Counted from the stretch's first letter, positions 53,125-62,593 are shown. The stretch: 64,000 nucleotides of DNA from Clostridium aceticum (GCF_001042715.1 NZ_CP009687.1:1045418-1109417), one strand, 5' to 3'. Made by a program: numbers and translations. The notes: generated by a model not told the origin, from the letters alone.

Positions 53125-53859
53125 ATGCTGAAATTAGATAATATTCCCATACACATCCTATTGGTAGAGGATGAAAAGATTAATCAAAGAATAGTAGATA
53201 CTTTGTTAAAAAAGAAGGGGTGGCACGTGACCATAGCCTCAAATGGAGAAGAGGCCTTGAAACTTCTTGCGGCACAGATGTTTAATCTAATACTAGTGGA
53301 TATCTACATGCCTGAAGTAGATGGTTTTGAAGTGGCGGCTACGGTTAAAAAGCTGGAAAAATACCAAGAACATCCTGCTGCAGTTGTGGCCATGAGTGCT
53401 AGTGAGGTGGATGAGAAAAAGTGTATAAAGGCAGGAATAGATGCCTTCATAGCAAAGCCCATTGATCCAGATCAGCTGTATAGGATTGTTGAAAAAACAT
53501 TAGCAGAGAATGATTTTTTTCAAAGAAAGGTAGATACGGAAGCAGCTATTAACAATCTTGGTGGAGATGAAGCTTTGCTTAGGGAACTAATACAAGACTT
53601 TATAGATGAAGAATACGGAGGAAAGCTATTAAAGGAGATAGAAGAGTCAGTGAAGTTGAGGGATTACTATAATCTATATAAAAGAGCCCATAAACTAAAG
53701 GGATCTTCTGGTTGTCTTGGAATCAACACAATATATGATATTGCATATGAACTAGAGAAGTGCGGCAGAAAGTCTCAACAGCATGGGTTAGAGGATTTGT
53801 TTGAACGACTGCAAAAAGAGTATAAAATAATAAGGGACCATTTAAAGCAGTATTTTTAG
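53125..53859 (+). CDS. Receiver-Hpt phosphorelay protein
   Basis: A 244-residue protein. The N-terminal receiver (about 8-125) has Asp in LILVDIYMPEVDGFE and the conserved Lys in IAKPID. The C-terminal Hpt domain (about 145-235) has the phospho-His in RAHKLKGSSGCLG. Such proteins relay phosphate between hybrid kinases and regulators. No kinase is adjacent. Its own AGGAGG site follows a weak hairpin after the GGDEF gene, so co-transcription is plausible but not certain. Confidence 0.85.
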   Translation: MLKLDNIPIHILLVEDEKINQRIVDTLLKKKGWHVTIASNGEEALKLLAAQMFNLILVDIYMPEVDGFEVAATVKKLEKYQEHPAAVVAMSASEVDEKKCIKAGIDAFIAKPIDPDQLYRIVEKTLAENDFFQRKVDTEAAINNLGGDEALLRELIQDFIDEEYGGKLLKEIEESVKLRDYYNLYKRAHKLKGSSGCLGINTIYDIAYELEKCGRKSQQHGLEDLFERLQKEYKIIRDHLKQYF

Positions 53860-54026
53860 AAAAATACATAATCATAAGAAAAATAAGTGAATAAGAATAG
53901 CAGGTTAAGGAAATTCAATATATATAGAATGTATTCTATAAGTTTTGGGAAAAATGCAGTAAAAAGCTCTATATTCAGCTGTGCTGAGGGCGTTTACTAA
54001 TTAAACTGGAAGGGAGTAATTTATTT

Positions 54027-56954
54027 ATGGTATTTTCAGTAGGACAAAGCTATAATGGTTTTAAATTAGTGCAAGAAAAAGAGATAAAAGAAATGAATGC
54101 TATGGGAAGAGTATTTGAACATGAGAAGAGTGGGGCACAGCTACTTTATATACAAAATGACGATGATAATAAAGTGTTTTCCATTACCTTCAGAACACCT
54201 CCTACCGATAGCACTGGACTACCTCATATCTTAGAGCATGCAGTTTTATGTGGATCAAAAAACTTTCCGGCAAAAGATCCTTTTGTCGAACTGGCTAAAG
54301 GATCTTTAAACACTTTTTTAAATGCTATGACTTTTTCAGATAAAACAATGTACCCTATTGCCAGTAGAAATGATAAAGATTTTTTAAACTTAATGCATGT
54401 TTACTTAGATGCTGTTTTTTATCCCAATATTTATAACGAGAAAAAAATACTAATGCAGGAAGGATGGCATTATGAACTAGAAAATGTTGAGGATGAAATC
54501 ACTTATAAAGGTGTAGTTTATAATGAAATGAAGGGAGCCTTCTCTTCTCCTGAACAGGTACTATTTAGAAAAATGCAGGAATCTTTATTTCCTGATACTA
54601 CATATAAATATGATTCCGGTGGCGATCCTGAGGTAATTCCAGAGTTAACACAGGAGGACTTTGTAAACTTTCACAGCAAACTATATCATCCCTCTAATAG
54701 TTACATTTACTTATATGGAGACGGTGATATTATGGAGCATTTAAAGTTTATAAATGAAGCTTACTTAAAGGATTTTGACAGAATTGAAGTGGATTCTAAA
54801 ATTGATCTACAACCCCCTTATAAGGAACCTAAAACTTCTGTTGTAGAATACTCTATTTCAGATAATGAAGATGAAAAGAATAAAACTTTTTTAAGTCTAA
54901 ACTTTGTTGTAGGCAAGTCTACAAACCCAGAACTACATTTGGCTTTTGATATCTTAACCTATTTATTGTTAGAGACACCAGCAGCACCACTAAAAAAAGC
55001 TTTGTTAGAAGCAGATTTAGGAAAAGATGTCTTTGGTTCCTATGATCATAGTATTTTTCAGCCAGTACTAAGTGTTGTTGTAAAAAATGCTAATGAGGAA
55101 GACCAAGAAAAATTTGAAAAGCTGGTTTTTAATACGTTAAAAGAGTTGACGGACAAAGGTATAGATAAAAAACTCATTGAAGCAGCAGTGAATATTTACG
55201 AATTCAAGTTAAGAGAAGGGGATTATGGTAGATATCCGAGAGGTTTGATTTACTGTATGAAGAGTATGGAAAGTTGGCTTTATGATGCAGACCCAATGCT
55301 TCATTTAGCTTATGAAGAGGTATTGGCAAAGATCAAAACAGCTCTAACTACAGATTACTTTGAAAAACTCATAAAGGAACACCTTTTGAATAATCAGCAT
55401 AGATCTGTTTTAATGGTAAAACCCAAGAAAGGTTTAGCTCATGAAAAAGAAGTGGAAGTAAAACAAAAATTGCAAGCATACAAAAAACAGTTATCGAAAG
55501 ATGAGATTAACCAACTTGTAGAAAAAACAGCAACTTTAAAACAATATCAAGAAGCATCTAACGATCCTAAAGATTTAGAAAAAATCCCACTACTTTCTTT
55601 AGCGGATATAGAGCCAAAGGTAGATAAAGTACCTTTGATAGAAAAAACAGAAGAAGATATACCTGTTTTGCTACATTCAATGTTTACCAACGAAATAGCT
55701 TATGCAAATCTATTGTTTGATACTTCAGCTGTGCCGCAACAACTCATTCCCTATGTTAGTCTGCTGAGTTCGGTACTAGGAAAGGTAAGTACAGAAAAGT
55801 ACAACTATGAAGACTTGTCTAATGAAATTAATATTTATACTGGAGGAATAGACTTTAATGTAGAAGCTTATTCTCTGAAGAATGATGATAGTCAGTACTT
55901 CCCTAAGCTTATAGTAAGATCTAGTGCTTTAGTAAAGCAGATGCCTAAATTGTTTGAAATTTTAGGTGAGCTTATTGAAAACACAAAATTTACTGAAGTA
56001 AAACGATTAAAAGAGATTATTAGAGAAGTAAAGTCTAGACTGGAAATGAATATTTTGCAGGATGGACATATTGTAGCTGCTAGGAGAGTGACCTCTTACT
56101 TTTCACCGATAGGACAATATAAAGAACTGTGTATAGGGATAGATTTTTATAAATTTATTACTGAATTAGAAGGAAACTTTGATGATAAAGTACAGGAAAT
56201 CCAAAGCAACTTAGAAAAGGCAGCTAAAATAATCTTTAATAGAGAAAACCTACTTGTTAGCTTAACTATAGAAGAAAAAGATTATAAAGCTTTTCAAGAA
56301 TCTTTTGTTTCTTTGATGAAACGTATAGGAGATAAAAAGTTAGAAAAACAGCAGTATCAATTTGATTACTCGCCAAAGAATGAGGGGTTATTGACTTCAA
56401 GTAAAGTACAGTATGTAGCTAAGGCTTACAACTTCCAAAAACTAGGGCATCAGTACACGGGACACCTTCAAGTATTAAAGACGATCATTAGTTTGAATTA
56501 CTTATGGAATAAGGTAAGGGTATTAGGAGGAGCCTATGGTGCTATGGCAGGCTTTAGCAGAAATGGAAATCTATACTTTACTTCCTATAGAGATCCTAAT
56601 TTAGATAAAACCTTAAAGGTGTATGACGAAGCTTATAAATATTTAAGTGGATTTTCCTCTACTGAAAGAGAAATGACAAAATTTGTAATTGGCACCATCA
56701 GCAAAATGGATGCCCCCATGACTCCCTCTATGAAGGGCCAAGAAGCAACAGCCTATTACATTAGTCAGATCGCAGAAGAAGATTTACAAAGAGAAAGAGA
56801 CCAAGTACTTAGCATAAAGCCAGAAGATATAAAAGAATTGAGTAACTTAATCAAGGGAGTAATGGAACAAAATCATTTTTGTGTATTAGGTAATGAAGGT
56901 AAGATAAAAGAAAAGCAGGAAATCTTTAATAATTTAGTAGACGTATTTAATTAG
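54027..56954 (+). CDS. M16C-family zinc metallopeptidase (presequence-protease-like)
   Basis: A 975-residue protein of the insulinase superfamily with the inverted zinc motif HILEH at 67-71 and the distal Glu region YNEMKGAFSSPE. The length and four-domain single-chain layout match the M16C (PreP/Cym1-like) group, which degrade peptides inside a closed chamber. There is no signal peptide, so it is probably cytosolic. A GGAAGGGAG site lies upstream and a strong terminator follows. Confidence 0.9.
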   Translation: MVFSVGQSYNGFKLVQEKEIKEMNAMGRVFEHEKSGAQLLYIQNDDDNKVFSITFRTPPTDSTGLPHILEHAVLCGSKNFPAKDPFVELAKGSLNTFLNAMTFSDKTMYPIASRNDKDFLNLMHVYLDAVFYPNIYNEKKILMQEGWHYELENVEDEITYKGVVYNEMKGAFSSPEQVLFRKMQESLFPDTTYKYDSGGDPEVIPELTQEDFVNFHSKLYHPSNSYIYLYGDGDIMEHLKFINEAYLKDFDRIEVDSKIDLQPPYKEPKTSVVEYSISDNEDEKNKTFLSLNFVVGKSTNPELHLAFDILTYLLLETPAAPLKKALLEADLGKDVFGSYDHSIFQPVLSVVVKNANEEDQEKFEKLVFNTLKELTDKGIDKKLIEAAVNIYEFKLREGDYGRYPRGLIYCMKSMESWLYDADPMLHLAYEEVLAKIKTALTTDYFEKLIKEHLLNNQHRSVLMVKPKKGLAHEKEVEVKQKLQAYKKQLSKDEINQLVEKTATLKQYQEASNDPKDLEKIPLLSLADIEPKVDKVPLIEKTEEDIPVLLHSMFTNEIAYANLLFDTSAVPQQLIPYVSLLSSVLGKVSTEKYNYEDLSNEINIYTGGIDFNVEAYSLKNDDSQYFPKLIVRSSALVKQMPKLFEILGELIENTKFTEVKRLKEIIREVKSRLEMNILQDGHIVAARRVTSYFSPIGQYKELCIGIDFYKFITELEGNFDDKVQEIQSNLEKAAKIIFNRENLLVSLTIEEKDYKAFQESFVSLMKRIGDKKLEKQQYQFDYSPKNEGLLTSSKVQYVAKAYNFQKLGHQYTGHLQVLKTIISLNYLWNKVRVLGGAYGAMAGFSRNGNLYFTSYRDPNLDKTLKVYDEAYKYLSGFSSTEREMTKFVIGTISKMDAPMTPSMKGQEATAYYISQIAEEDLQRERDQVLSIKPEDIKELSNLIKGVMEQNHFCVLGNEGKIKEKQEIFNNLVDVFN

Positions 56955-56991
56955 TTTTTTGCGATAATTAAGATTTAGATATAAATCTGTT

Positions 56992-57030
56992 GAAAACAAT
57001 AAAAGCCTTCTACAGGCTTTTATTGTTTTC
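56992..57030 (+). terminator. Strong terminator of the M16C gene
   Basis: GAAAACAATAAAAGCC (56992-57007), loop TTCTACA, and the exact complement GGCTTTTATTGTTTTC (57015-57030). Confidence 0.9.
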
Positions 57031-57114
57031 ACATAAAAATATGTCTAACCCTTTTTATGTAAAATTATAACAAAGGATTGATAAATTCAAAACGAAAACA
57101 ATTTATAAAAACTC

Positions 57115-57143
57115 TTTACACGATATAAAAAATATGGTAAAAT
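57115..57143 (+). promoter_or_regulatory. Promoter of the candidate small RNA
   Basis: TTTACA (57115-57120), 17 bp, TAAAAT (57138-57143). Confidence 0.65.
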
Positions 57144-57149
57144 GTATTA

Positions 57150-57254
57150 CATAATAAATAGAATAACTAATTAAAGCAGGAAGCTTTTAAAAACCATGAA
57201 GGTTTTGCTAGATCTTTAAAATAGATCTGAATAACTTCATGTTTTGTTTTTTTT
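57150..57254 (+). ncRNA. Candidate structured small RNA or attenuated leader (~105 nt)
   Basis: It begins at a promoter and ends at a T-run (57247-57254). Hairpins are visible: AAAGC/GCTTT (57173-57187), AAAACC/GGTTTT (57190-57206) and AGATCT/AGATCT (57210-57228). CATGAAG (57195-57201) is exactly complementary to CTTCATG (57235-57241). That pairing would make the terminator and is exclusive with the second hairpin, so two folds are possible. No ORF is inside. I do not recognise a known riboswitch class. It lies upstream of, but is separated by its terminator from, the CODH cluster. Confidence 0.5.
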
Positions 57255-57555
57255 GTTTTAAATTTTCTCCAAAATACTACATAATCCACTTCTACTTGAC
57301 TCTATTCAACAATAAATTCCAGTAACCGAATACACAGAATACTATGTTCTAAAGAAATTCAAATCCAAGAAGTCCCCAAAGGATAGCTTGGTACATTTTT
57401 TTGGAAAAAAATCAAAATATTCATTGCAAACAAAATAAAAGTATGGTACACTTAAAACAAGTAAAAAACAATGATATGTTAACTGAAAATTAACATTTTT
57501 TTTATTAATATTTGATATTTTATTAACAAATTTTTTTATAATTTTTTAAAAAACT

Positions 57556-57573
57556 TTGTTATATAATTAACAA
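57556..57573 (+). promoter_or_regulatory. Rex-type operator over the cooS promoter region
   Basis: TTGTTATATAATTAACAA matches the clostridial Rex consensus TTGTTAA-N4-TTAACAA at all but one fixed position and encloses a TATAAT -10. The -35 is weak. A half-site TTAACAA lies about 25 bp upstream. Rex represses fermentative and redox genes when NADH is low; here it would act on the CODH operon, leaving a leader of about 300 nt. Confidence 0.7.
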
Positions 57574-57878
57574 ATAAAAACGCTTGCATTTTAAGTGGGA
57601 CACTATCAGTTCCAATCATTTCAAAAATAAATCTAACCAAACTTGTCAAATGTAGCACAATTATTTATGCTTTACTACTTGTTTATAAAAATAGTTTGCC
57701 TTAATGATTGTAGTCTAATTAAATTCACTGAAATCTACTTAGAAATAAAAACAATACTTTTTTTAGTTTTGATAAAACACATAAGAAATGAAGTCTTATA
57801 AAAAAGCATGAAGCTTTTATTTGTGATATAGTTTTTTATGTGTTCAATAAAATATATTTTTATTAGGGGGAGTTAAAA
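57574..57878 (+). other. Long 5' leader of cooS
   Basis: There is no ORF in this AT-rich stretch. Near the start codon AACACATAA (57776-57784) pairs with TTATGTGTT (57836-57844) around an inner ATAAAAAAGC / AGCTTTTAT stem (57798-57820), giving a large hairpin that ends about 35 nt before the ATG. A smaller TGGGAC/GTTCCA stem lies near 57596-57614. The 57257-57555 part upstream of the operator shows only AT-rich sequence and no gene. Confidence 0.4.
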
Positions 57879-59822
57879 ATGAGTGAAGAAAAAATGATAT
57901 CTCTTGATAGTATCGATGATCAGTTGATCAAGAAAGCAGAAGCAGAAGGTGTAGAAACCATGTGGGACAGAAAAAAAGCTATGAAGACACCTTGTGGTTT
58001 TGGTGAGCAAGGCGTATGTTGTAGAATTTGTGCTATGGGTCCCTGTAGAGTAAGCCCAGTTGAAGGCAAAGGTGCTCAAAGAGGTATTTGTGGAGCTACA
58101 GCTGATACAATTGTAGCTAGAAACTTTGCAAGAATGGTAGCTGCAGGAACATCAGCTCACTCCGATCATGCTAGAGATATAGCACATGTAATGCATATGG
58201 CTAGTAGAGATGGCGCTTACAATATTAAAGATGAGAAAAAATTATTAGCATTAGCTGAAGAGTGGGAAGTAAAGACAGAAGGTAGAGATATCTATGATAT
58301 CGCTCATGAAGTTGCTGAAGTAGCATTAAATGAATTTGGTAAGCCTTTTGGTACATTAAGATTCCCCAAAAGAGCTCCAGCACCAAGACAGAAAATTTGG
58401 GAGGAACTAGACATTGTTCCTAGAGCGATAGATAGAGAAATCGCAACAGTAATGCATTCTACAAGTATAGGATGTACAGCTGATGCTGAAAGTATGCTTC
58501 GTATAGCAATGAGAACATCTTTATCAAATGGATGGGGCGGTTCTATGATGGGAACTGAACTTAGTGATATCGTATTTGGAACCCCAACGCCAAGAATGAC
58601 TGAAGCTAACCTAGGAGTTTTAGAAGAAAATCAAGTAAATATCTTACTTCATGGTCATGACCCAAGTTTATCTGAAGCTGTTGTTTTGGCAGCCAATGAT
58701 CCAGAAATCATTAAGCTAGCTGAAGAAGTAGGGGCTGAAGGTATCAACTTAGCAGGTATGTGTTGTACAGGTAACGAAGTAACCATGAGACATGGTGTAA
58801 AAATAGCTGGAACCTTCTACCAACAAGAATTAGCAGTATTAACAGGTGTAATTGAAGCTGTTATCGTGGATGTTCAGTGTATCTTCCCATCACTAACACC
58901 AGTGACAAGTTGCTACCATACTAAGTTTATCACTACTTCACCAAAGGCTAAGGTTGAAGGTGCAACGCATATAGAATTCCATGAAGTAACAGCTTTAGAG
59001 TCTGCAAAGGCTATCGTAAGAGAAGCAGTTTTAAACTATGGCAACAGAAAGAAAGAAAAAATCTTTATACCAGAGTCAAAAACTCAAGCAATCACAGGTT
59101 ACTCTGTAGAGGCTGTTGTTAAGCAATTAGATAGAGTTGTAAACTCTCATATAGATCCTCAAGGAACAGTGAAGCCATTAGCAGATGTTCTTAAGGCTGG
59201 TGTCTTAAGAGGAGCTGCAGGTATTGTTGGATGTAACAATCCAAAAACTAGACATGAATATAGTCACATAGAAATCATGAAAAAGTTAATCGCCAATGAC
59301 GTTATCGTTGTAACTACAGGTTGTGCTGCACAAGCCGCTGCTAAAGCAGGATTATTAAGCAAAGATGCTGTTAAATTAGCTGGTAAAGGATTGCAAGCGG
59401 TATGTGAATTAGTTGATATCCCACCAGTAATCCATTTAGGATCTTGTGTAGATAATACTCGTATCTTAAAAATAGTTAGTGCAGTAGCAGACTTGATGGG
59501 AGTAGACAACTGTGATTTACCAGTAGTAGGGGTAGCTCCAGAGTGGATGTCAGAGAAGGCTGTAGGTATCGGACTATATGTTGTATCTAGTGGTATCGAC
59601 GTATTCTTAGGAGTAACACCTCCAGTAACTGGTTCTAAACACTTTACAGATATCCTAACCAACAAGATTGAAGATATGACAGGGGCTAAGTTCTTTGTGA
59701 ACACAAACCCACACGAATTAACTGATATGATGTTAGCAAGAATCGAAGAAAAGCGTACAAAACTAGAGCAAAAACTTGCAGCAAGAGCTGAAGAAAAAGA
59801 ATGTGCTGTAGAAAACGCTTAG
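57879..59822 (+). CDS. cooS: Anaerobic carbon monoxide dehydrogenase catalytic subunit
   Basis: A 647-residue Ni-Fe-S CODH. N-terminal cluster ligands are visible at Cys39, Cys47, Cys48, Cys51, Cys56 and Cys71. Later Cys/His ligands for the NiFeS cluster lie in HDPSLSEAVV, GMCCTGNEV, VQCIFPS, GCNNPK, TGCAAQA and LGSCVDNTR. It interconverts CO and CO2 with ferredoxin-type carriers. The length and form are of the CooS/AcsA type. AcsA versus a free-standing CODH cannot be told until the sequence beyond the window is seen. A TTAGGGGGAG site precedes the ATG. Confidence 0.95.
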   Translation: MSEEKMISLDSIDDQLIKKAEAEGVETMWDRKKAMKTPCGFGEQGVCCRICAMGPCRVSPVEGKGAQRGICGATADTIVARNFARMVAAGTSAHSDHARDIAHVMHMASRDGAYNIKDEKKLLALAEEWEVKTEGRDIYDIAHEVAEVALNEFGKPFGTLRFPKRAPAPRQKIWEELDIVPRAIDREIATVMHSTSIGCTADAESMLRIAMRTSLSNGWGGSMMGTELSDIVFGTPTPRMTEANLGVLEENQVNILLHGHDPSLSEAVVLAANDPEIIKLAEEVGAEGINLAGMCCTGNEVTMRHGVKIAGTFYQQELAVLTGVIEAVIVDVQCIFPSLTPVTSCYHTKFITTSPKAKVEGATHIEFHEVTALESAKAIVREAVLNYGNRKKEKIFIPESKTQAITGYSVEAVVKQLDRVVNSHIDPQGTVKPLADVLKAGVLRGAAGIVGCNNPKTRHEYSHIEIMKKLIANDVIVVTTGCAAQAAAKAGLLSKDAVKLAGKGLQAVCELVDIPPVIHLGSCVDNTRILKIVSAVADLMGVDNCDLPVVGVAPEWMSEKAVGIGLYVVSSGIDVFLGVTPPVTGSKHFTDILTNKIEDMTGAKFFVNTNPHELTDMMLARIEEKRTKLEQKLAARAEEKECAVENA

Positions 59823-59872
59823 GACTTGCAAAATATTTACAATAGTTTTACAATAGATTTATGATGATGAAA

Positions 59873-59912
59873 TTGAGGCAATTGCTCTAGTTGTCTAGAG
59901 CAATTGTCTCAA
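59873..59912 (+). promoter_or_regulatory. 18-bp intercistronic hairpin between cooS and cooC
   Basis: TTGAGGCAATTGCTCTAG (59873-59890), loop TTGT, and its complement with one G-U pair (59895-59912). It has no T-run, so it is less likely a terminator than an mRNA-stabilising or processing stem at the 3' end of cooS. The palindrome TTAACAA-GA-TTGTTAA (59946-59961), made of Rex-like half-sites facing the other way, follows. Confidence 0.6.
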
Positions 59913-60024
59913 ATAAAATGTGCAAATTCCTGAGGAAATTAATTTTTAACAAGATTGTTAAAGATTAATATCTCAGAAAAATATAGATAATAACCTAAAA
60001 AACTTAGGAATATAGGTGATATAA

Positions 60025-60798
60025 ATGAAAATAGCTATAACAGGCAAAGGCGGAGTAGGTAAAACAACATTTGCAGCAATGATAAGTAGATTATTAGCAG
60101 AAGAAGGTTATAGTGTTTTAGGTGTAGATGCAGATCCTGATGCTAACTTAGCATTAGCACTAGGGTTTCCAAAACAATTGATAGATGAAATTGTTCCAAT
60201 TTCCGAAATGAAAAATCTAGTAGCTGAGAGAACAGCCTCTACTCCCGGTACTTTTGGTACAATGTTTAAAATGAATCCAAAAGTAAGCGATATTCCTGAG
60301 CAATACTGCAAGGAATACAACGGTGTAAAGGTGTTGACTATGGGAACAGTAGATACTGGTGGTTCAGGCTGTGTATGTCCTGAGCATGTCCTGTTAAAAA
60401 CGTTGACGTCTCATCTAATATTAGGTAATAAAGATGTAGTAGTGATGGATATGGAGGCAGGCATAGAACACTTAGGCAGAGGAACAGCAAAATTTGTAGA
60501 TGCCTTTATTGTTGTAGTAGAACCAGGGGAAAGAAGTCTACAGACCTATAGAAAAGTAAAAACATTGGCAGAAGATATCGGGGTTAAGAAAATATTTGTA
60601 GTAGCTAATAAAATAAGAAATGAACAAGATGAAAAATTCATACTAGAAAATGTACATGAAGATGAATGCCTAGGGTTTATCCATTACAATCCCAATATCG
60701 TAGACTCTGACAGAAGTGATTTGTCACCCTTTGACTCAAATGAGCAGATTAAGAAAGAAGTTCAAAAGATTTCTGACAAATTAAAGGGCGCTTTATAG
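60025..60798 (+). CDS. cooC: CODH nickel-insertion ATPase CooC
   Basis: A 257-residue MinD/ParA-class P-loop ATPase. The deviant Walker A GKGGVGKT is at 8-15 and the CxC metal-binding motif at Cys116-Cys118 (GSGCVCPEH), the mark of CooC. It dimerises, binds nickel and matures CooS. A GGTGAT-type weak site precedes the ATG. Its 3' end is partly repeated downstream. Confidence 0.92.
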   Translation: MKIAITGKGGVGKTTFAAMISRLLAEEGYSVLGVDADPDANLALALGFPKQLIDEIVPISEMKNLVAERTASTPGTFGTMFKMNPKVSDIPEQYCKEYNGVKVLTMGTVDTGGSGCVCPEHVLLKTLTSHLILGNKDVVVMDMEAGIEHLGRGTAKFVDAFIVVVEPGERSLQTYRKVKTLAEDIGVKKIFVVANKIRNEQDEKFILENVHEDECLGFIHYNPNIVDSDRSDLSPFDSNEQIKKEVQKISDKLKGAL

Positions 60799-60908
60799 AC
60801 ATAAGCAGGAAAAACCTGCAATCCTTTGATTCAAACAAGCAAATTAAAGAGAAAGTACTTAAAATTCAAATAGATTCAAGTACTTATATTTAAACAAATT
60901 AAAGGGGG
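60792..60908 (+). pseudogene. Decayed tandem duplicate of the cooC 3' end
   Basis: Read from 60792, this encodes FIDISRKNLQSFDSNKQIKE and then KVLKI. It lines up with cooC residues IVDSDRSDLSPFDSNEQIKK and EVQKI, with the shared FDSN-QIK core. The DNA is offset by 95 bp, so it is out of frame with cooC and overlaps its last codons. After a 23-bp extra piece, ACAAATTAAAGGG reappears (60894), matching the end of cooC, and here supplies the fhs ribosome site. It is only about 35 codons and is taken as non-functional. Confidence 0.7.
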
Positions 60909-60916
60909 TTTTATAA

Positions 60917-62593
60917 ATGAGTTTCAAGAGTGATATTGAAATTGCACAAGAAGCCACACCACAAGACATTAGAGAGGTTGCTTCAAAGTTAAATTTAACA
61001 GAGAATGACATCGAGCTTTATGGTAAGTACAAAGCAAAGGTGGACTATAATTTACTTAAGCAAGACAATGGTGGTAAAAAAGCAAAGTTGATTTTAACTA
61101 CTGCTATCAACCCAACTCCAGCAGGTGAAGGTAAAACTACTACAACAATAGGTACTTCAGACGCCTTAAGTAGACTTGGCAAGAAAACTATTGTTGCTTT
61201 AAGAGAACCATCTCTTGGACCAGTATTTGGTGTTAAAGGTGGAGCTGCTGGTGGTGGATATGCTCAAGTAATCCCAATGGAAGATATCAACCTACACTTT
61301 ACAGGTGACTTCCATGCTATAGGTGCAGCTAACAACTTATTGGCAGCTATGCTTGACAATCACATCAACCATGGTAACCAACTAGGAATTGACAATAGAA
61401 AAATCACATGGCGAAGAGCTATGGATATGAACGATAGACAACTTAGAAATATGGTAAATGGATTAGGTGGTAAAGGTAATGGTATCACAAGAGAAGATGG
61501 TTTTGACATTACTGTTGCATCTGAAGTAATGGCTGCTTTCTGTTTAGCAAGTGATATTGTAGACTTAAAGGAAAGATTAAGCAAAATTATTGTTGCTTAT
61601 ACAAAAGATGATAAGCCAGTTACAGCTGGAGAATTAAATGCTCATGGAGCTATGGCAGCATTATTAAAGGATGCTCTAAAGCCTAACTTAGTACAAACAT
61701 TAGAAGGAACACCAGCATTTGTACATGGTGGACCATTTGCAAATATCGCTCATGGTTGTAACTCAGTAATTGCTACAAAAATGGCAATGCATTTTGCTGA
61801 TTATGTAGTAACAGAAGCAGGATTTGGTGCTGACTTAGGAGCAGAAAAGTTCCTAGATATCAAGTGTAGAATGGCAGATCTTAAGCCTGATGCAGTAATC
61901 ATCGTTGCAACTGTAAGAGCATTAAAATACAATGGTGGTGTAGCAAAACAAGATTTAAATCAAGAAAACCTTGAAGCATTAGAAAAAGGTTTACCAAACT
62001 TATTAAAGCACGTAGAAAACATAACACAAGTATTCAAATTACCAGCAGTGGTAGCTATCAATAAATTCCCACTTGACACTGAAGCAGAATTAACTCTTGT
62101 AAAGAGCAAGTGTCAAGAATTAGGTGTAAACGTAGCTTTATCAGAAGTATGGGCAAAAGGTGGAGAAGGTGGAGAAGAGTTAGCGAAGGAAGTAATAAGA
62201 CTAACTGAACAACCAAGTACATTAGAATATGTATATGAATTAGATGCACCTATCAAAGATAAGATTACAGCGATTGCTCAAAAAATCTATGGTGCTGACA
62301 ATGCAGACTTCACACCAGCCGCTCTAAAAGAAATAGATAGATTAACAAAACTTGGCTTTGACAAATTACCAATTTGTATGGCTAAGACTCAGTATTCTTT
62401 AACTGATAACCAAAATGTATTAGGAAGACCTACAGGCTTCAATATTACTGTAAGACAAGTAAAAGTATCAGCAGGTGCTGGATTCCTAGTAGCTCTTACT
62501 GGAGAAATTATGACAATGCCAGGATTACCAAAAGTTCCATCAGCTGAAAAAATTGATGTTGATGAATCAGGTGTAATCACAGGTTTATTCTAA
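60917..62593 (+). CDS. fhs: Formate-tetrahydrofolate ligase
   Basis: A 558-residue enzyme. The ATP/formyl-phosphate loop [14 protein letters not shown] lies at 66-79, and the substrate segment [21 protein letters not shown] follows. It activates formate to 10-formyl-THF, the first folate step of the Wood-Ljungdahl methyl branch. An AAAGGGGG site at 60902-60908 lies within the cooC duplicate. Codon choice and spacing fit the neighbours. Confidence 0.97.
   Translation: MSFKSDIEIAQEATPQDIREVASKLNLTENDIELYGKYKAKVDYNLLKQDNGGKKAKLILTTAINPTPAGEGKTTTTIGTSDALSRLGKKTIVALREPSLGPVFGVKGGAAGGGYAQVIPMEDINLHFTGDFHAIGAANNLLAAMLDNHINHGNQLGIDNRKITWRRAMDMNDRQLRNMVNGLGGKGNGITREDGFDITVASEVMAAFCLASDIVDLKERLSKIIVAYTKDDKPVTAGELNAHGAMAALLKDALKPNLVQTLEGTPAFVHGGPFANIAHGCNSVIATKMAMHFADYVVTEAGFGADLGAEKFLDIKCRMADLKPDAVIIVATVRALKYNGGVAKQDLNQENLEALEKGLPNLLKHVENITQVFKLPAVVAINKFPLDTEAELTLVKSKCQELGVNVALSEVWAKGGEGGEELAKEVIRLTEQPSTLEYVYELDAPIKDKITAIAQKIYGADNADFTPAALKEIDRLTKLGFDKLPICMAKTQYSLTDNQNVLGRPTGFNITVRQVKVSAGAGFLVALTGEIMTMPGLPKVPSAEKIDVDESGVITGLF

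Noticed and set aside
57257-57555. Possible small genes in the AT-rich stretch before the Rex-type site
   Set aside because: All frames are short, none has a ribosome site, and composition is strongly biased to A and T.
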